Below are positions 1 through 7,094 of a DNA stretch of 19,709 nucleotides, in pieces. Origin of the DNA: an uncultured Clostridia bacterium (GTDB lineage: Bacteria; Bacillota; Clostridia; Oscillospirales; Ruminococcaceae); contig CALATN010000028.1 in the NCBI GenBank assembly GCA_937891895.1, positions 1-19,709 on the forward strand, given 5' to 3'. A program made the translations under genes and the position numbers. The notes beneath the pieces were generated by a model, which was not told where the DNA came from, did not search any database, and saw only the letters and a program-made list of their open reading frames with translations. How positions within the stretch are numbered: the stretch's first letter is position 1; every line of letters starts with the position of its first letter.

Positions 1-32
1 CCTCAATAGGTCTCCACACTCTCCCCGCTAAA

Positions 33-911
33 TTATAATTTAATGCCTGTAACTACTCTGTCGTTTCCTGCATAGTCTTTTGTGATTTTCACGTCTGTAA
101 AGCCGTTTCGCTCAAGGATTTCCTTGACAGCTTCGCCCTGCTCCCAGCCTATTTCAAAGGCAAGCAGACCGCCCTCGCGGAGAATTTCCTTCCACAGGCA
201 AGCGATGATGCGGTAGAATTTCAGACCGTCCGTGCCGCCTCTCAGAGCAAGCTCAGGCTCACGCTTCACTTCCTTGGAAAGCTCCGTCATTTCCTTGTCG
301 GTAAGGTACGGCGGATTTGATACGATACAGTCAATCTTGCGGTATTCAAGCTCGTCCTCAGGGTCACGGAAGTTGTCCATTAACCGTCCGTCGGTAATGT
401 CACCCTTTATAATTTTCAAATCCGCTTCGTTGAGGCGGATATTTTTCACAAGGTACGGCATAGCGTCTGAGGAAAGCTCAACAGCGTGTACTGTTGCCTG
501 TGGGATTTCCTTTTTCAGCGTTATGGCAATACAGCCTGTACCGCTACACAAATCGCAGATTTCGGGGGAAGTGTTGCCGTTGTTCATAAAGTGCTTCACA
601 ACTTCCTCAACAAGCACCTCCGTGTCGGGACGTGGTATCAGCACGCCCTCGCCCACGTGGAAGGTCCTTCCGAAAAATTCCCAGGTGCCGAGAATATACT
701 GAAGCGGAATTCCGATACAGCGTTTTTCCGCCGCCGCCATAAGCTTGTCAGCGTCAGCTTCGGGGACTTCGTCATCGCCGCGAAGCATAAGTGCAAGCTT
801 GTCAGCACGGAGAATGTCCTGAAAAAGACAGTCCGTGTCGAAGCGGTGGTCCTCCACTCCTGCCACAGCAAGCATATTGTCGGTCATTTCGTGTAATTCT
901 TTTAAAGTCAT
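33..911 (-). CDS. prmC: Peptide chain release factor N5-glutamine methyltransferase PrmC
   Basis: This cytoplasmic SAM-dependent enzyme methylates the glutamine of the GGQ motif in release factors RF1 and RF2. The protein has 292 residues, normal for the family. An N-terminal helical domain (about 1-80) is followed by LIPRPDTE at 91-98, the SAM-binding DLCSGTGCIAI at 120-130 and the catalytic NPPY at 199-202, all hallmarks of PrmC/HemK. The ATG is preceded by an AAAGGA-type ribosome site about 11 bases upstream. It is the last gene of a minus-strand run starting at mnmA and lies 16 bases after the small membrane protein gene. In many Firmicutes prmC sits beside prfA, but prfA is not seen here and could lie beyond the left edge. 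Confidence 0.95.
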   Translation of the reverse strand: MTLKELHEMTDNMLAVAGVEDHRFDTDCLFQDILRADKLALMLRGDDEVPEADADKLMAAAEKRCIGIPLQYILGTWEFFGRTFHVGEGVLIPRPDTEVLVEEVVKHFMNNGNTSPEICDLCSGTGCIAITLKKEIPQATVHAVELSSDAMPYLVKNIRLNEADLKIIKGDITDGRLMDNFRDPEDELEYRKIDCIVSNPPYLTDKEMTELSKEVKREPELALRGGTDGLKFYRIIACLWKEILREGGLLAFEIGWEQGEAVKEILERNGFTDVKITKDYAGNDRVVTGIKL

Positions 912-927
912 AGTGTTGGTTTCCTTT

Positions 928-1410
928 TCATTTCATTAGTTCGGATATTCCGCTGGAAAGAAGCACCCAGCCTATTGCAAGCAGTGCGATAATTGCGATA
1001 ACTGTTCCGACAACGGCACCGGGGGCGGTGCTTCTGTGCTTTATGGTAAGATATGCCTGCTTGTGCTTTTCCTCGGTAGTGGTATACTGAGGATTTTTCT
1101 TCTTGTAATAAAGCTCAACAGTGCTTCTGTCAACTTCGTCAACCTCTGCCGAATAGGTTTTACCGTCAACCTCAAACTCAGCAACGCTTACATGAACAAT
1201 CATATCTTCGGCGGTTTTTCCTGCCTTGTAGGCTGGTACAACTCTTTTGCTGTAGCTTGTTTTACCTGTAATACGGGCGGTTGTCCTTTCCCATATTTCG
1301 GGGTCAAGAGGCTTGTATTTTATAAACCTGCCGCGTATCAGCGTGTAAATGTTGTAGAGTGCCCCGATAATAATAAGTGCACCAATAATTATAAAGATTA
1401 CATCAGTCAT
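928..1410 (-). CDS. Small membrane protein, DUF3592-like
   Basis: Not assigned to a known function. The protein has about 160 residues. A hydrophobic segment near residues 5-25 is followed by a soluble domain of about 90 residues rich in beta-type sequence, including VDGKTYSAEVDE and a YYKKKNPQ stretch. A second hydrophobic segment lies near 130-155. This membrane-soluble-membrane layout, with the YSAEV and YYxKxNP patterns, resembles DUF3592 proteins. An ATG at 1419 has an AAAAGGA site directly against it, which is too close, so I prefer the ATG at 1410, where the spacing is about 9. It sits 14 bases after mntP and 16 before prmC, so it is probably co-transcribed with them. Confidence 0.8.
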   Translation of the reverse strand: MTDVIFIIIGALIIIGALYNIYTLIRGRFIKYKPLDPEIWERTTARITGKTSYSKRVVPAYKAGKTAEDMIVHVSVAEFEVDGKTYSAEVDEVDRSTVELYYKKKNPQYTTTEEKHKQAYLTIKHRSTAPGAVVGTVIAIIALLAIGWVLLSSGISELMK

Positions 1411-1424
1411 ATTTTTCATTCCTT

Positions 1425-2000
1425 TTAGAAATTTATAACCCCCAGATGCTCCAGCAAAATCTTAACACCAATCAGCACAAGAATTATTCCCCCTGCAAGT
1501 TCAGCCTTGCTCTTGTATTTTGCACCGAACTTGTTTCCGATAAGCACGCCCGCAAGGGACAGCGCAAATGTCGTTACCCCGATAAGAAGAACCGAGAGAA
1601 GAATGTTTACCTTTAAAAATGCAAAGGTAATTCCAACAGCAAGCGCATCAATGCTTGTTGCGACCGCCATAACGGTTAGCTCGCCGATTTTCAGCACGTC
1701 CGTCTTTTCTTCCTCGTCCTCGTCCTTGTCACGGATAGCCTCAATAGCCATTTTGCCGCCAATAAAGCCCAGAAGCACAAAGGCAATCCAGTGGTCAAAG
1801 GCTTCAATGTAGTCGGCAAAATTCGTGCCGAGAAGATATCCGATAAGTGGCATAATTGCCTGAAAGCCGCCGAAGAAAAGCGCAATTATGTAGCCGTGTT
1901 TAAGGTTAAGCTTACGCATATTCAGACCCTTGCAGACGGCAACGGAAAATGCGTCTGCGGAGAGTCCTATTCCTATTAAGAAAATTTCTAAAAATCCCAT
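1425..2000 (-). CDS. mntP: Putative manganese efflux pump MntP
   Basis: MntP is an integral membrane exporter that lowers cytoplasmic Mn2+. The 191-residue protein starts LIGIGLSADAFSVAVCKG, with the conserved intramembrane aspartate. A matching internal repeat, ATSIDALAVGITFAF, lies near 115-130, and there are about six hydrophobic segments. An acidic loop (DKDEDEEEKTD, near 92-102) separates the two halves. Length and paired motifs fit the MntP/YebN family well. Its ATG overlaps the stop of the flavin-reductase-like gene by one base (TAATG), so translation is probably coupled. No Mn riboswitch was seen directly upstream, and control would have to come from the operon promoter. Confidence 0.93.
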   Translation of the reverse strand: MGFLEIFLIGIGLSADAFSVAVCKGLNMRKLNLKHGYIIALFFGGFQAIMPLIGYLLGTNFADYIEAFDHWIAFVLLGFIGGKMAIEAIRDKDEDEEEKTDVLKIGELTVMAVATSIDALAVGITFAFLKVNILLSVLLIGVTTFALSLAGVLIGNKFGAKYKSKAELAGGIILVLIGVKILLEHLGVINF

Positions 2001-2494
2001 TAGTCCTTCACGTACACCTTCAGAATTTCACCAATGTACTGCTTGTGAATTGGATCGTTGCCGTTGATTGGCTTAACCTCGTCAGCAAGGCAATTCACGT
2101 CCATATCCTGTGCGTAAATCTTCTTACAGACAAGTACCATTTCAGCCTGTTCGAAAGCGGTTGTGCCGTCGATAAAGAGCGGGTCAAGACCTGTCTTTGC
2201 AGCCTTGTCAACGTCACGTCCCGAATATGAGCCGCAGAAATTCAGTGCAGGGCGGAACTTCTCGTCAAAGAAGCTGACTGTGAAAAGGTCGTTCTTCTCC
2301 ATAAATTCATAGGTGTAGCGTGTTGGACGTACAACAGCTGTGAAAAGCGGCTTTCTCCACATAAAACCTGTGAAGCCCCAGGAAGCTGTCATTGTGTTAT
2401 AGCCGTTTTCGTCGCCGCTTGTCAGCAGGAACCATTCCTTGCTGATTTTGTCCCAAGGGTTGAAGCTGAGTTCGTTAAGTGTGATTTCTTTCAT
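2000..2494 (-). CDS. Flavin reductase-like FMN-binding split-barrel protein
   Basis: The protein has about 164 residues. NTMTASWGFTGFMWRKP (near 33-49) and PTRYTYEFMEKNDLFTVSFF (near 57-76) are typical of flavin reductase-like, FMN-binding split-barrel proteins common in anaerobes. Such proteins bind FMN and reduce flavins or small substrates, but the real substrate here is unknown. An ATG 18 bases further upstream has no ribosome site. The ATG at 2494 follows GAAAGGAAG at good spacing, so I chose it. It is translationally coupled to mntP through a one-base overlap and lies 29 bases after the lipoprotein gene. Confidence 0.88.
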   Translation of the reverse strand: MKEITLNELSFNPWDKISKEWFLLTSGDENGYNTMTASWGFTGFMWRKPLFTAVVRPTRYTYEFMEKNDLFTVSFFDEKFRPALNFCGSYSGRDVDKAAKTGLDPLFIDGTTAFEQAEMVLVCKKIYAQDMDVNCLADEVKPINGNDPIHKQYIGEILKVYVKD

Positions 2495-2523
2495 AATAAA
2501 TCTTCCTTTCAAAATTTATATTA

Positions 2524-3012
2524 TCACGGGTGTTCAAGTATATCTGTAACTACCCATTTATCATCAATTTTTTCGATAGTCCATCTGGATTTTATTTCCC
2601 AGGCACCGCAAGTGCATTTACCGTTTTTGTCATAGCCTTCTTGGGAATATTGAACCCAAAGATATCCGCTGTTTCCGTCTGTTTTTGCTGACAGAAAATC
2701 AATTGCGTGTGCCTCTGAAACTACATCATCATTTGTTAAGCAGTAAGTATGAAGCTTTCCGAATTTTTCTTCAGCTTCTTTTTTGTCTTCATCTGTTGCA
2801 ACAATAAAGGCAAAAGCTTCGTCGGCAAAATCAAGAACAGGCTGAACAGCTTTTCTGTCTGAAAAGCTTACACCCATCTGAAGCTCAGCGTAAGTTTCCT
2901 TGCCGAAAAATTCTTCCTCCCAGTTGACCTCTGTGGAGTCTGAAACACAGCCGGTCAAAGAGAGTGCCAATGCAGTTATTACACCTAAAATAAATATTTT
3001 TTTGCTGTGCAT
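2524..3012 (-). CDS. Hypothetical lipoprotein
   Basis: Family not recognised. The protein has 162 residues. A lysine-containing start (MHSKKIF) and a hydrophobic segment end in the lipobox LSLTGC at about 17-22, so the mature protein should be lipid-anchored on the outer face of the membrane from Cys22. The remainder is acidic. Its C-terminal third contains CTCGAWEIKSRWTIEKIDDKW followed by VVTDI, which resembles the NTF2-like or DUF-type folds of small secreted Firmicute proteins, but this is only a similarity of pattern. It is codirectional with mnmA (36-base gap) and the split-barrel gene. A GGAGATG site precedes the ATG. Confidence 0.75.
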   Translation of the reverse strand: MHSKKIFILGVITALALSLTGCVSDSTEVNWEEEFFGKETYAELQMGVSFSDRKAVQPVLDFADEAFAFIVATDEDKKEAEEKFGKLHTYCLTNDDVVSEAHAIDFLSAKTDGNSGYLWVQYSQEGYDKNGKCTCGAWEIKSRWTIEKIDDKWVVTDILEHP

Positions 3013-3047
3013 TCTGTCACATCTCCAATCTAATGATATGCGTTGGT

Positions 3048-4073
3048 TTAAATAATCTTTCCTCCGCCGACTACGATATTCCCGTCATAGAATACGCACG
3101 CCTGTCCCGATGTAGGGTTTCTCACAGGCTCGGCAAAGACGATTTTCGTCAGCCCGTTTTCCTCGGGGTAAACCGTTGCCGCCTGAGGTTTTGCTGAGTA
3201 GCGCACCTTTGCTGTAACCTGCATAGGCTTATCAAGCTTTTCCACGGAAATATAATTCACGTCGGAAAGATAGATTTCCGTTTCCGTATATTCGGTATCG
3301 GAAAGAGTAACTGTGTTCTCCACAGCATTTTTTGCACAGACATAAACAGGCTTGCCGAATGTTACTCCAAGACCGCGGCGCTGACCGATTGTGTAGCGGA
3401 TAATACCGCCGTGAGTGCCGAGGATTGTACCGTCCGTGCCGATGAAATTGCCCTCAGGGAAAGTTCTGCCCGTGTGGGAAAGAATGAAGCTGACGTAATC
3501 GCCGTCGGGGATAAAGCATATATCCTGACTGTCACGCTTGCGGGCGGTGATTAAGCCGTGCTCCTCGGCAATGGCACGAATCTGCGGCTTTTCCATATTC
3601 CACAAGGGGAAAATGCTGTGGGAAAGCTGGTGCTGACTCAGCGTGTAAAGGAAATAGGTCTGGTCTTTCCGCAAGTCCTCCGCACAAGCGAGCAAGTGTC
3701 TGCCGTCACATTCGGTAATCCGTGCGTAGTGCCCCGTGGCAATTCCGTCAAAGCCGTTTTCGAGGGCATAGTCAAGCATTTTGCCGAACTTGATTGTGCG
3801 GTTGCAGAACACGCAGGGGTTGGGTGTTTCGCCGTTGATGTAGCTGTCGGCAAACTTGTCCATTACTTCACGCCTAAAGTCGGGAGCAATGTCAATAACG
3901 TGGTGTTCAATGCCAAGCTTGTGGCAGACTTCGCGGGCGTCATTTACGGAAGCGTCCGTGCCATCGAAAAGCTTAAGGGTACAGCCGCTTACATCGTAGC
4001 CCTGCTGTAAAAGAAGCACCGCCGCCGCAGAGCTGTCCACGCCGCCGCTCATTCCTATCAGGATTTTTTTCAT
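3048..4073 (-). CDS. mnmA: tRNA-specific 2-thiouridylase MnmA
   Basis: MnmA makes 2-thiouridine at wobble position 34 of Lys, Glu and Gln tRNAs, using ATP and sulfur relayed from a cysteine desulfurase. The PP-loop GMSGGVDSS is at 7-15. NPCVFCNRTIKFG at 86-98 supplies the first catalytic cysteine (Cys87). GHYARI follows near 114, DQTYFL near 137, and DSQDICFIPDG at 181-191 supplies the second cysteine (Cys186). The C-terminal beta-barrel with a GQRRG segment is complete. The length of 341 is slightly short but within range. GAAAGGAT precedes the ATG. It appears to be the first gene of the minus-strand operon, and only a weak AT-rich promoter-like stretch is visible upstream. Confidence 0.96.
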   Translation of the reverse strand: MKKILIGMSGGVDSSAAAVLLLQQGYDVSGCTLKLFDGTDASVNDAREVCHKLGIEHHVIDIAPDFRREVMDKFADSYINGETPNPCVFCNRTIKFGKMLDYALENGFDGIATGHYARITECDGRHLLACAEDLRKDQTYFLYTLSQHQLSHSIFPLWNMEKPQIRAIAEEHGLITARKRDSQDICFIPDGDYVSFILSHTGRTFPEGNFIGTDGTILGTHGGIIRYTIGQRRGLGVTFGKPVYVCAKNAVENTVTLSDTEYTETEIYLSDVNYISVEKLDKPMQVTAKVRYSAKPQAATVYPEENGLTKIVFAEPVRNPTSGQACVFYDGNIVVGGGKII

Positions 4074-4119
4074 TCGTTTTATCCTTTCATAAATTTTATA
4101 AAAAATAAAAGAGGGAAAG

Positions 4120-4285
4120 TTTCGTCCACCTTTTCAAAGGTGGTAGGTTTCCAAAGGGCAAAGCCCTTTGGTCGTCCTCCGCAGAGGACGAAATTCTTTT
4201 GCCTTAGAAGCGCTCCGCAAGGGGTGAATTTCTCGGCATAGCCGAGAAAGAGGGGACGCCCTGTAAGAGAGGGCGTCCCTTTTAA
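4120..4285. repeat. Cluster of five consecutive hairpins (palindromic element)
   Basis: This intergenic stretch between mnmA and the suf operon is almost entirely palindromic. The stems are 4126-4143 (CCACCTTT), 4151-4171 (CCAAAGGGC), 4172-4191 (TCGTCCTC), 4229-4249 (TTTCTCGGC) and 4253-4279 (GGGACGCCC, followed on the plus strand by a short T run). In addition TTCGTCC at 4121-4127 can pair with GGACGAA at 4186-4192 and would close the first three into a branched structure. It contains no gene. It could be a dispersed palindromic repeat or a structured RNA. Confidence 0.7.
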
Positions 4286-4313
4286 AATATCACTTTTCTG
4301 ATGTTATCAACAA

Positions 4314-4347
4314 TTAAGGGTATCAAGTTGGCACTTGATACCCTTAA
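4314..4347 (-). terminator. Perfect hairpin after the sufB stop
   Basis: A perfect 15-base stem (TTAAGGGTATCAAGT and its complement, loop TGGC) starts 15 bases past the sufB stop on the minus strand. The following T run is weak in both directions, so it is a likely transcript 3' end rather than a textbook terminator. Confidence 0.65.
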
Positions 4348-4361
4348 AGTTTTATGCAATT

Positions 4362-5282
4362 TTATTTCAGGAAACCATCAATAATTTTCTGCTCAGCTTC
4401 CTCTGCGGTAAGTCCGAGAGTGCGGAGCTTGATAAGCTGTTCGCCTGCGATTTTACCGATTGCCGCCTCGTGAATAAGTGAAGCGTCAAGGTCGCCTGCG
4501 TAAAGTTCAGGTGTAGCGTTAACCCTGCCGTTTCCTGCAAGGATTGCGTCACATGCGGAATGACCCGTGCAGCGGCAGTTGCCCTTGATTACGGAGTGGT
4601 AATCCTGATAGGAATTACCCTTTGCAACGGAACGGGAAACAAGGTCAACACCCGAATCCTCACCGTCCATAATAACCTCGAAATCAGACTTTGCGGTTTC
4701 GTCGCCGTCGGTCATAAGTCTTTCACGGATAACAAGCTTTGCACCAGCGCCAAGCTTTGCCTTTGTAAGACGGTTTGAGCTTGTTACACCGCCGATTTGT
4801 GTGGTGTCCATCTCAACGTAGGAGCCTTCCTCCATAATGATGTCGGTAACAGGGTCAATCTTCTTTGCACCCTTGCCGTTGCCTGTACCGATATGCTTTT
4901 CCTTGTAGAGAACCTTAGCGTTCTTGCCAACGAAGAAACGGTGGATACCGTTGTGACGTGCTTCCTCCTCGTCATCGGAGTGCACACCACAGCCTGCAAC
5001 GATAATAACGTCAGCACCCTCATCAATGTAAAAATCGTTGTAAACGAGGTCGTTTACGCCGCCGTGGGTAACACAGGCAGGAATGTAAACAGTTTCCTTC
5101 TGTGCGCCTGAGCCGATTTTTATAACAATGCCCGGGTTGTCATTCTTGTTTTCAATAGTAACATTTTCCGAGTTCTGTCTGCCTGCACAGCCACTGTCCT
5201 TACGGATGTTGTACGCACCCTTGAAATCAGTGCCGTTCCAGTCAGCAACAAGCCCCAGAAGCTTGCTTGTAATTTCGTCCAT
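4362..5282 (-). CDS. sufB: Minimal SufB/SufD-type Fe-S cluster scaffold protein (SmsB-like)
   Basis: This is the scaffold partner of the SufC ATPase in iron-sulfur cluster assembly. At 306 residues it is much shorter than canonical SufB (about 470) or SufD (about 420). It keeps the beta-helix core, the SufBD signature (VSRSVAKGNSYQDYHSVIKG, near 214-233) and the C-terminal ALIHEAAIGKI-type segment (here ASLIHEAAIGKI) followed by LGLTAEEAEQKIIDGFL. Its ATG is just inside the end of sufC with a strong AAGGAGGAG site, so the two are translated as a pair. The short size and two-gene layout fit the ancestral minimal SUF (SMS) systems of anaerobes. No sufS, sufU or sufD lies nearby. Confidence 0.88.
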   Translation of the reverse strand: MDEITSKLLGLVADWNGTDFKGAYNIRKDSGCAGRQNSENVTIENKNDNPGIVIKIGSGAQKETVYIPACVTHGGVNDLVYNDFYIDEGADVIIVAGCGVHSDDEEEARHNGIHRFFVGKNAKVLYKEKHIGTGNGKGAKKIDPVTDIIMEEGSYVEMDTTQIGGVTSSNRLTKAKLGAGAKLVIRERLMTDGDETAKSDFEVIMDGEDSGVDLVSRSVAKGNSYQDYHSVIKGNCRCTGHSACDAILAGNGRVNATPELYAGDLDASLIHEAAIGKIAGEQLIKLRTLGLTAEEAEQKIIDGFLK

Positions 5283-5283
5283 A

Positions 5284-6021
5284 TCAGAACTCCTCCTTTA
5301 CAGATTTGCCCAGAGGACATCTATGTGCAGCGCCGTGCTCACTGAGAAGCTGCGGGAGAATTTCGTCACGGCTGCCCTGCATCTTGACCTTACCGTCGGA
5401 AATTACAACAATATGGTCAGCGATTTCCATAATTCTTTCCTGATGAGAGATAACCAGCAGAGAACGCTCGTCCTCGGTTTTAAGGCGCTGGAAAGCTTCA
5501 ATCAGATTTGTGAAGCTCCAGAGGTCAATACCTGCCTCAGGCTCGTCAAATACAAGCATCTTCGCACCCTTTCTTGCAAGAACGGTAGCAATTTCGATAC
5601 GCTTGCTTTCGCCGCCCGAAAGGCTTGCGTCAGCTTCACGGTCCATATATTCTCTTGCGCAAAGTCCAACCTCACCGAGAAGTGAGCAGATTTTTTCTTC
5701 TTTAAGCTTTGTTTCAGCGGATAATTCCAGCAGGTCGCGTACAGTCAGACCCTTGAAGCGGACAGGCTGCTGAAAAGCGTAGGCAATACCGCCCTTTGCA
5801 CGCTCAGTAATGTCCCACTTTGTGATGTTTTCGCCGTCAAGTATGATTTCGCCCTCGGAGGGGTCGTAAAGACCTGCAATAACCTTTGCAAGAGAGGTCT
5901 TTCCGCCGCCGTTGGGACCTGTAACAACCGTAAGCTTTCCGTCAGGGATGCAAAGGTCAATGCCCTTAAGAATTTCATCGCCCTCAGGGAGCTTCCAGCG
6001 TATATTTTTAAGCTCCAGCAT
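5284..6021 (-). CDS. sufC: Fe-S cluster assembly ATPase SufC
   Basis: SufC is a cytoplasmic ABC-type ATPase that drives conformational change in the SufB/SufD scaffold. The protein has 245 residues. Walker A GPNGGGKT is at 35-42, the Q-loop glutamines at 84-85, the signature LSGGESKR at 134-141, Walker B VFDEP at 157-161 and the switch histidine at 193 (ISHQE). The frame is open for 41 more codons upstream, but that extension runs through the promoter. The ATG at 6021 behind AAAGAGGAAAA gives the normal N terminus MLELKNI. The stop lies one base before the sufB ATG, so this is a two-gene operon. Confidence 0.94.
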   Translation of the reverse strand: MLELKNIRWKLPEGDEILKGIDLCIPDGKLTVVTGPNGGGKTSLAKVIAGLYDPSEGEIILDGENITKWDITERAKGGIAYAFQQPVRFKGLTVRDLLELSAETKLKEEKICSLLGEVGLCAREYMDREADASLSGGESKRIEIATVLARKGAKMLVFDEPEAGIDLWSFTNLIEAFQRLKTEDERSLLVISHQERIMEIADHIVVISDGKVKMQGSRDEILPQLLSEHGAAHRCPLGKSVKEEF

Positions 6022-6088
6022 AATTTTTCCTCTTTCCTTATATGGTAAACATTCTGTTATGTTATCTTGTGATAAAATGTCGGATATT

Positions 6089-6117
6089 ATTATACCATAT
6101 TGTGAAAAAATAATCAA
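6089..6117 (-). promoter_or_regulatory. Sigma-A promoter of the sufCB operon
   Basis: On the minus strand TTGATT (6112-6117), a 17-base spacer and TATAAT (6089-6094), with TG one base before the -10 (extended -10). It lies about 70 bases upstream of the sufC ATG. The element sits inside a 33-bp segment repeated at 6988-7020. Confidence 0.8.
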
Positions 6118-6150
6118 GTATCTGCTTGTTAATGAATGGGGCAATTTAAA

Positions 6151-6177
6151 ACGGACACCGTATTTTATGGTGTCCGT
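6151..6177 (-). terminator. Terminator of the membrane-anchored hypothetical gene
   Basis: A perfect 9-base stem (ACGGACACC and its complement) is followed on the minus strand by TTTT, a few bases past the stop at 6183. It separates this gene from the sufC promoter. Confidence 0.8.
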
Positions 6178-6182
6178 CCGAA

Positions 6183-6959
6183 TCAGTTATTGAATTTGAT
6201 TGAGTTTACAATGGCATATGCTTCTTCAAGAGTTTGCGTTTTAGCAGTTATACAATACGCTGTGTTTAAATCATCTGTAGAATAAAAATCAAACCAGACA
6301 GAGTAATATTCAGCATTTGTTTCCTCGTCGGTTTTATTACTATATGAAAAAATACCGCATATTTCTTCGCTCTCATAAATCAGATGATAACGACCTGTTA
6401 TTGGCTCGTTAAGTGCCTTGAACAGACCTACAACAGAAAAGGCATAGGCTTTTTCCAAATCCCAGAAATCGTAATCATCACTGTTTATCAATGCGGCACA
6501 TTTATGCAAACCGTACGCCGAATCAGGATGACCTTTCCCTATTTTATCAAAACCATTTTTGAAACCTTCAAGTTCCATATTCAGTTCATCAGTGCTTATT
6601 TCACCGTAATTTTCAGGAGCATACATATTTAAAGCACTATTATCTGATTCACCACATATAATAACTTGTGTTATCCCATCATTGGTTTTATATTGTCTGA
6701 GAGATGACCCCTCCAAATGTGGCTGTAACTGAATATCAGGAGGCAATTCTAAAGTGTACCAATCCGTTTCGAATTGAGTATATGTATCGTTATGAACAGT
6801 ATATTCCGTAAAATAATCAGCGGAATACGGAATACCCTTGATAAATTCCTTAACCGCACCATAAAGCATTATTCTCGGGTGCAAAATCAAAAAATAAGCA
6901 ATTCCCAGCAAAATTACAACCACGGCAATAGGTGCGATTATTTTAAGTCGTCTTTTCAT
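6183..6959 (-). CDS. Hypothetical single-pass membrane-anchored protein
   Basis: Family not recognised. The protein has 258 residues. A basic start (MKRRLK) and one hydrophobic segment (about 7-27) give a type II membrane anchor or uncleaved signal. The rest is an extracytoplasmic domain rich in aromatic and acidic residues. It has no obvious catalytic motif, and the few cysteines are scattered. The C-terminal ITAKTQTLEEAYAIVNSIKF resembles the last helix of many lipoprotein-like stress-protein domains, but this is only impression. The frame is open further upstream through the promoter, but GGAGGTCATTAT places the start at 6959. It is transcribed alone, divergently from uvrC, with its own promoter and terminator. 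Confidence 0.8.
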   Translation of the reverse strand: MKRRLKIIAPIAVVVILLGIAYFLILHPRIMLYGAVKEFIKGIPYSADYFTEYTVHNDTYTQFETDWYTLELPPDIQLQPHLEGSSLRQYKTNDGITQVIICGESDNSALNMYAPENYGEISTDELNMELEGFKNGFDKIGKGHPDSAYGLHKCAALINSDDYDFWDLEKAYAFSVVGLFKALNEPITGRYHLIYESEEICGIFSYSNKTDEETNAEYYSVWFDFYSTDDLNTAYCITAKTQTLEEAYAIVNSIKFNN

Positions 6960-6987
6960 ATAATGACCTCCTTCAAATGTCAAAAAT

Positions 6988-7016
6988 ATTATACCATATC
7001 GTGAAAAAACAATCAA
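6988..7016 (-). promoter_or_regulatory. Promoter of the membrane-anchored hypothetical gene
   Basis: TTGATT (7011-7016), a 17-base spacer and TATAAT (6988-6993) on the minus strand, with an extended -10 TG. It is nearly identical base for base to the sufC promoter segment, with two differences over 33 bases, including the region between the boxes. Confidence 0.78.
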
Positions 7017-7039
7017 GTATTAACTATTGATGTTTGCAC

Positions 7040-7068
7040 TTGTTGAAAAAGAAAAGTTGTGTTATAAT
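7040..7068 (+). promoter_or_regulatory. Promoter of uvrC
   Basis: TTGTTG (7040-7045), a 17-base spacer and TATAAT (7063-7068) with an extended -10 TG, 26 bases upstream of the uvrC ATG. It fires divergently from the promoter at 6988-7016. Confidence 0.7.
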
Positions 7069-7094
7069 GTAAAGAACGAAAGGAGTGAAAGCCG

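Noticed and set aside
486..896. 136-codon plus-strand ORF inside prmC
   Set aside because: It is the shadow of prmC on the opposite strand; prmC motifs account for the region.
5284..6144. Longer sufC start at 6144
   Set aside because: The extra 41 codons run through the -10/-35 promoter and have no ribosome site. The ATG at 6021 gives the normal SufC N terminus.
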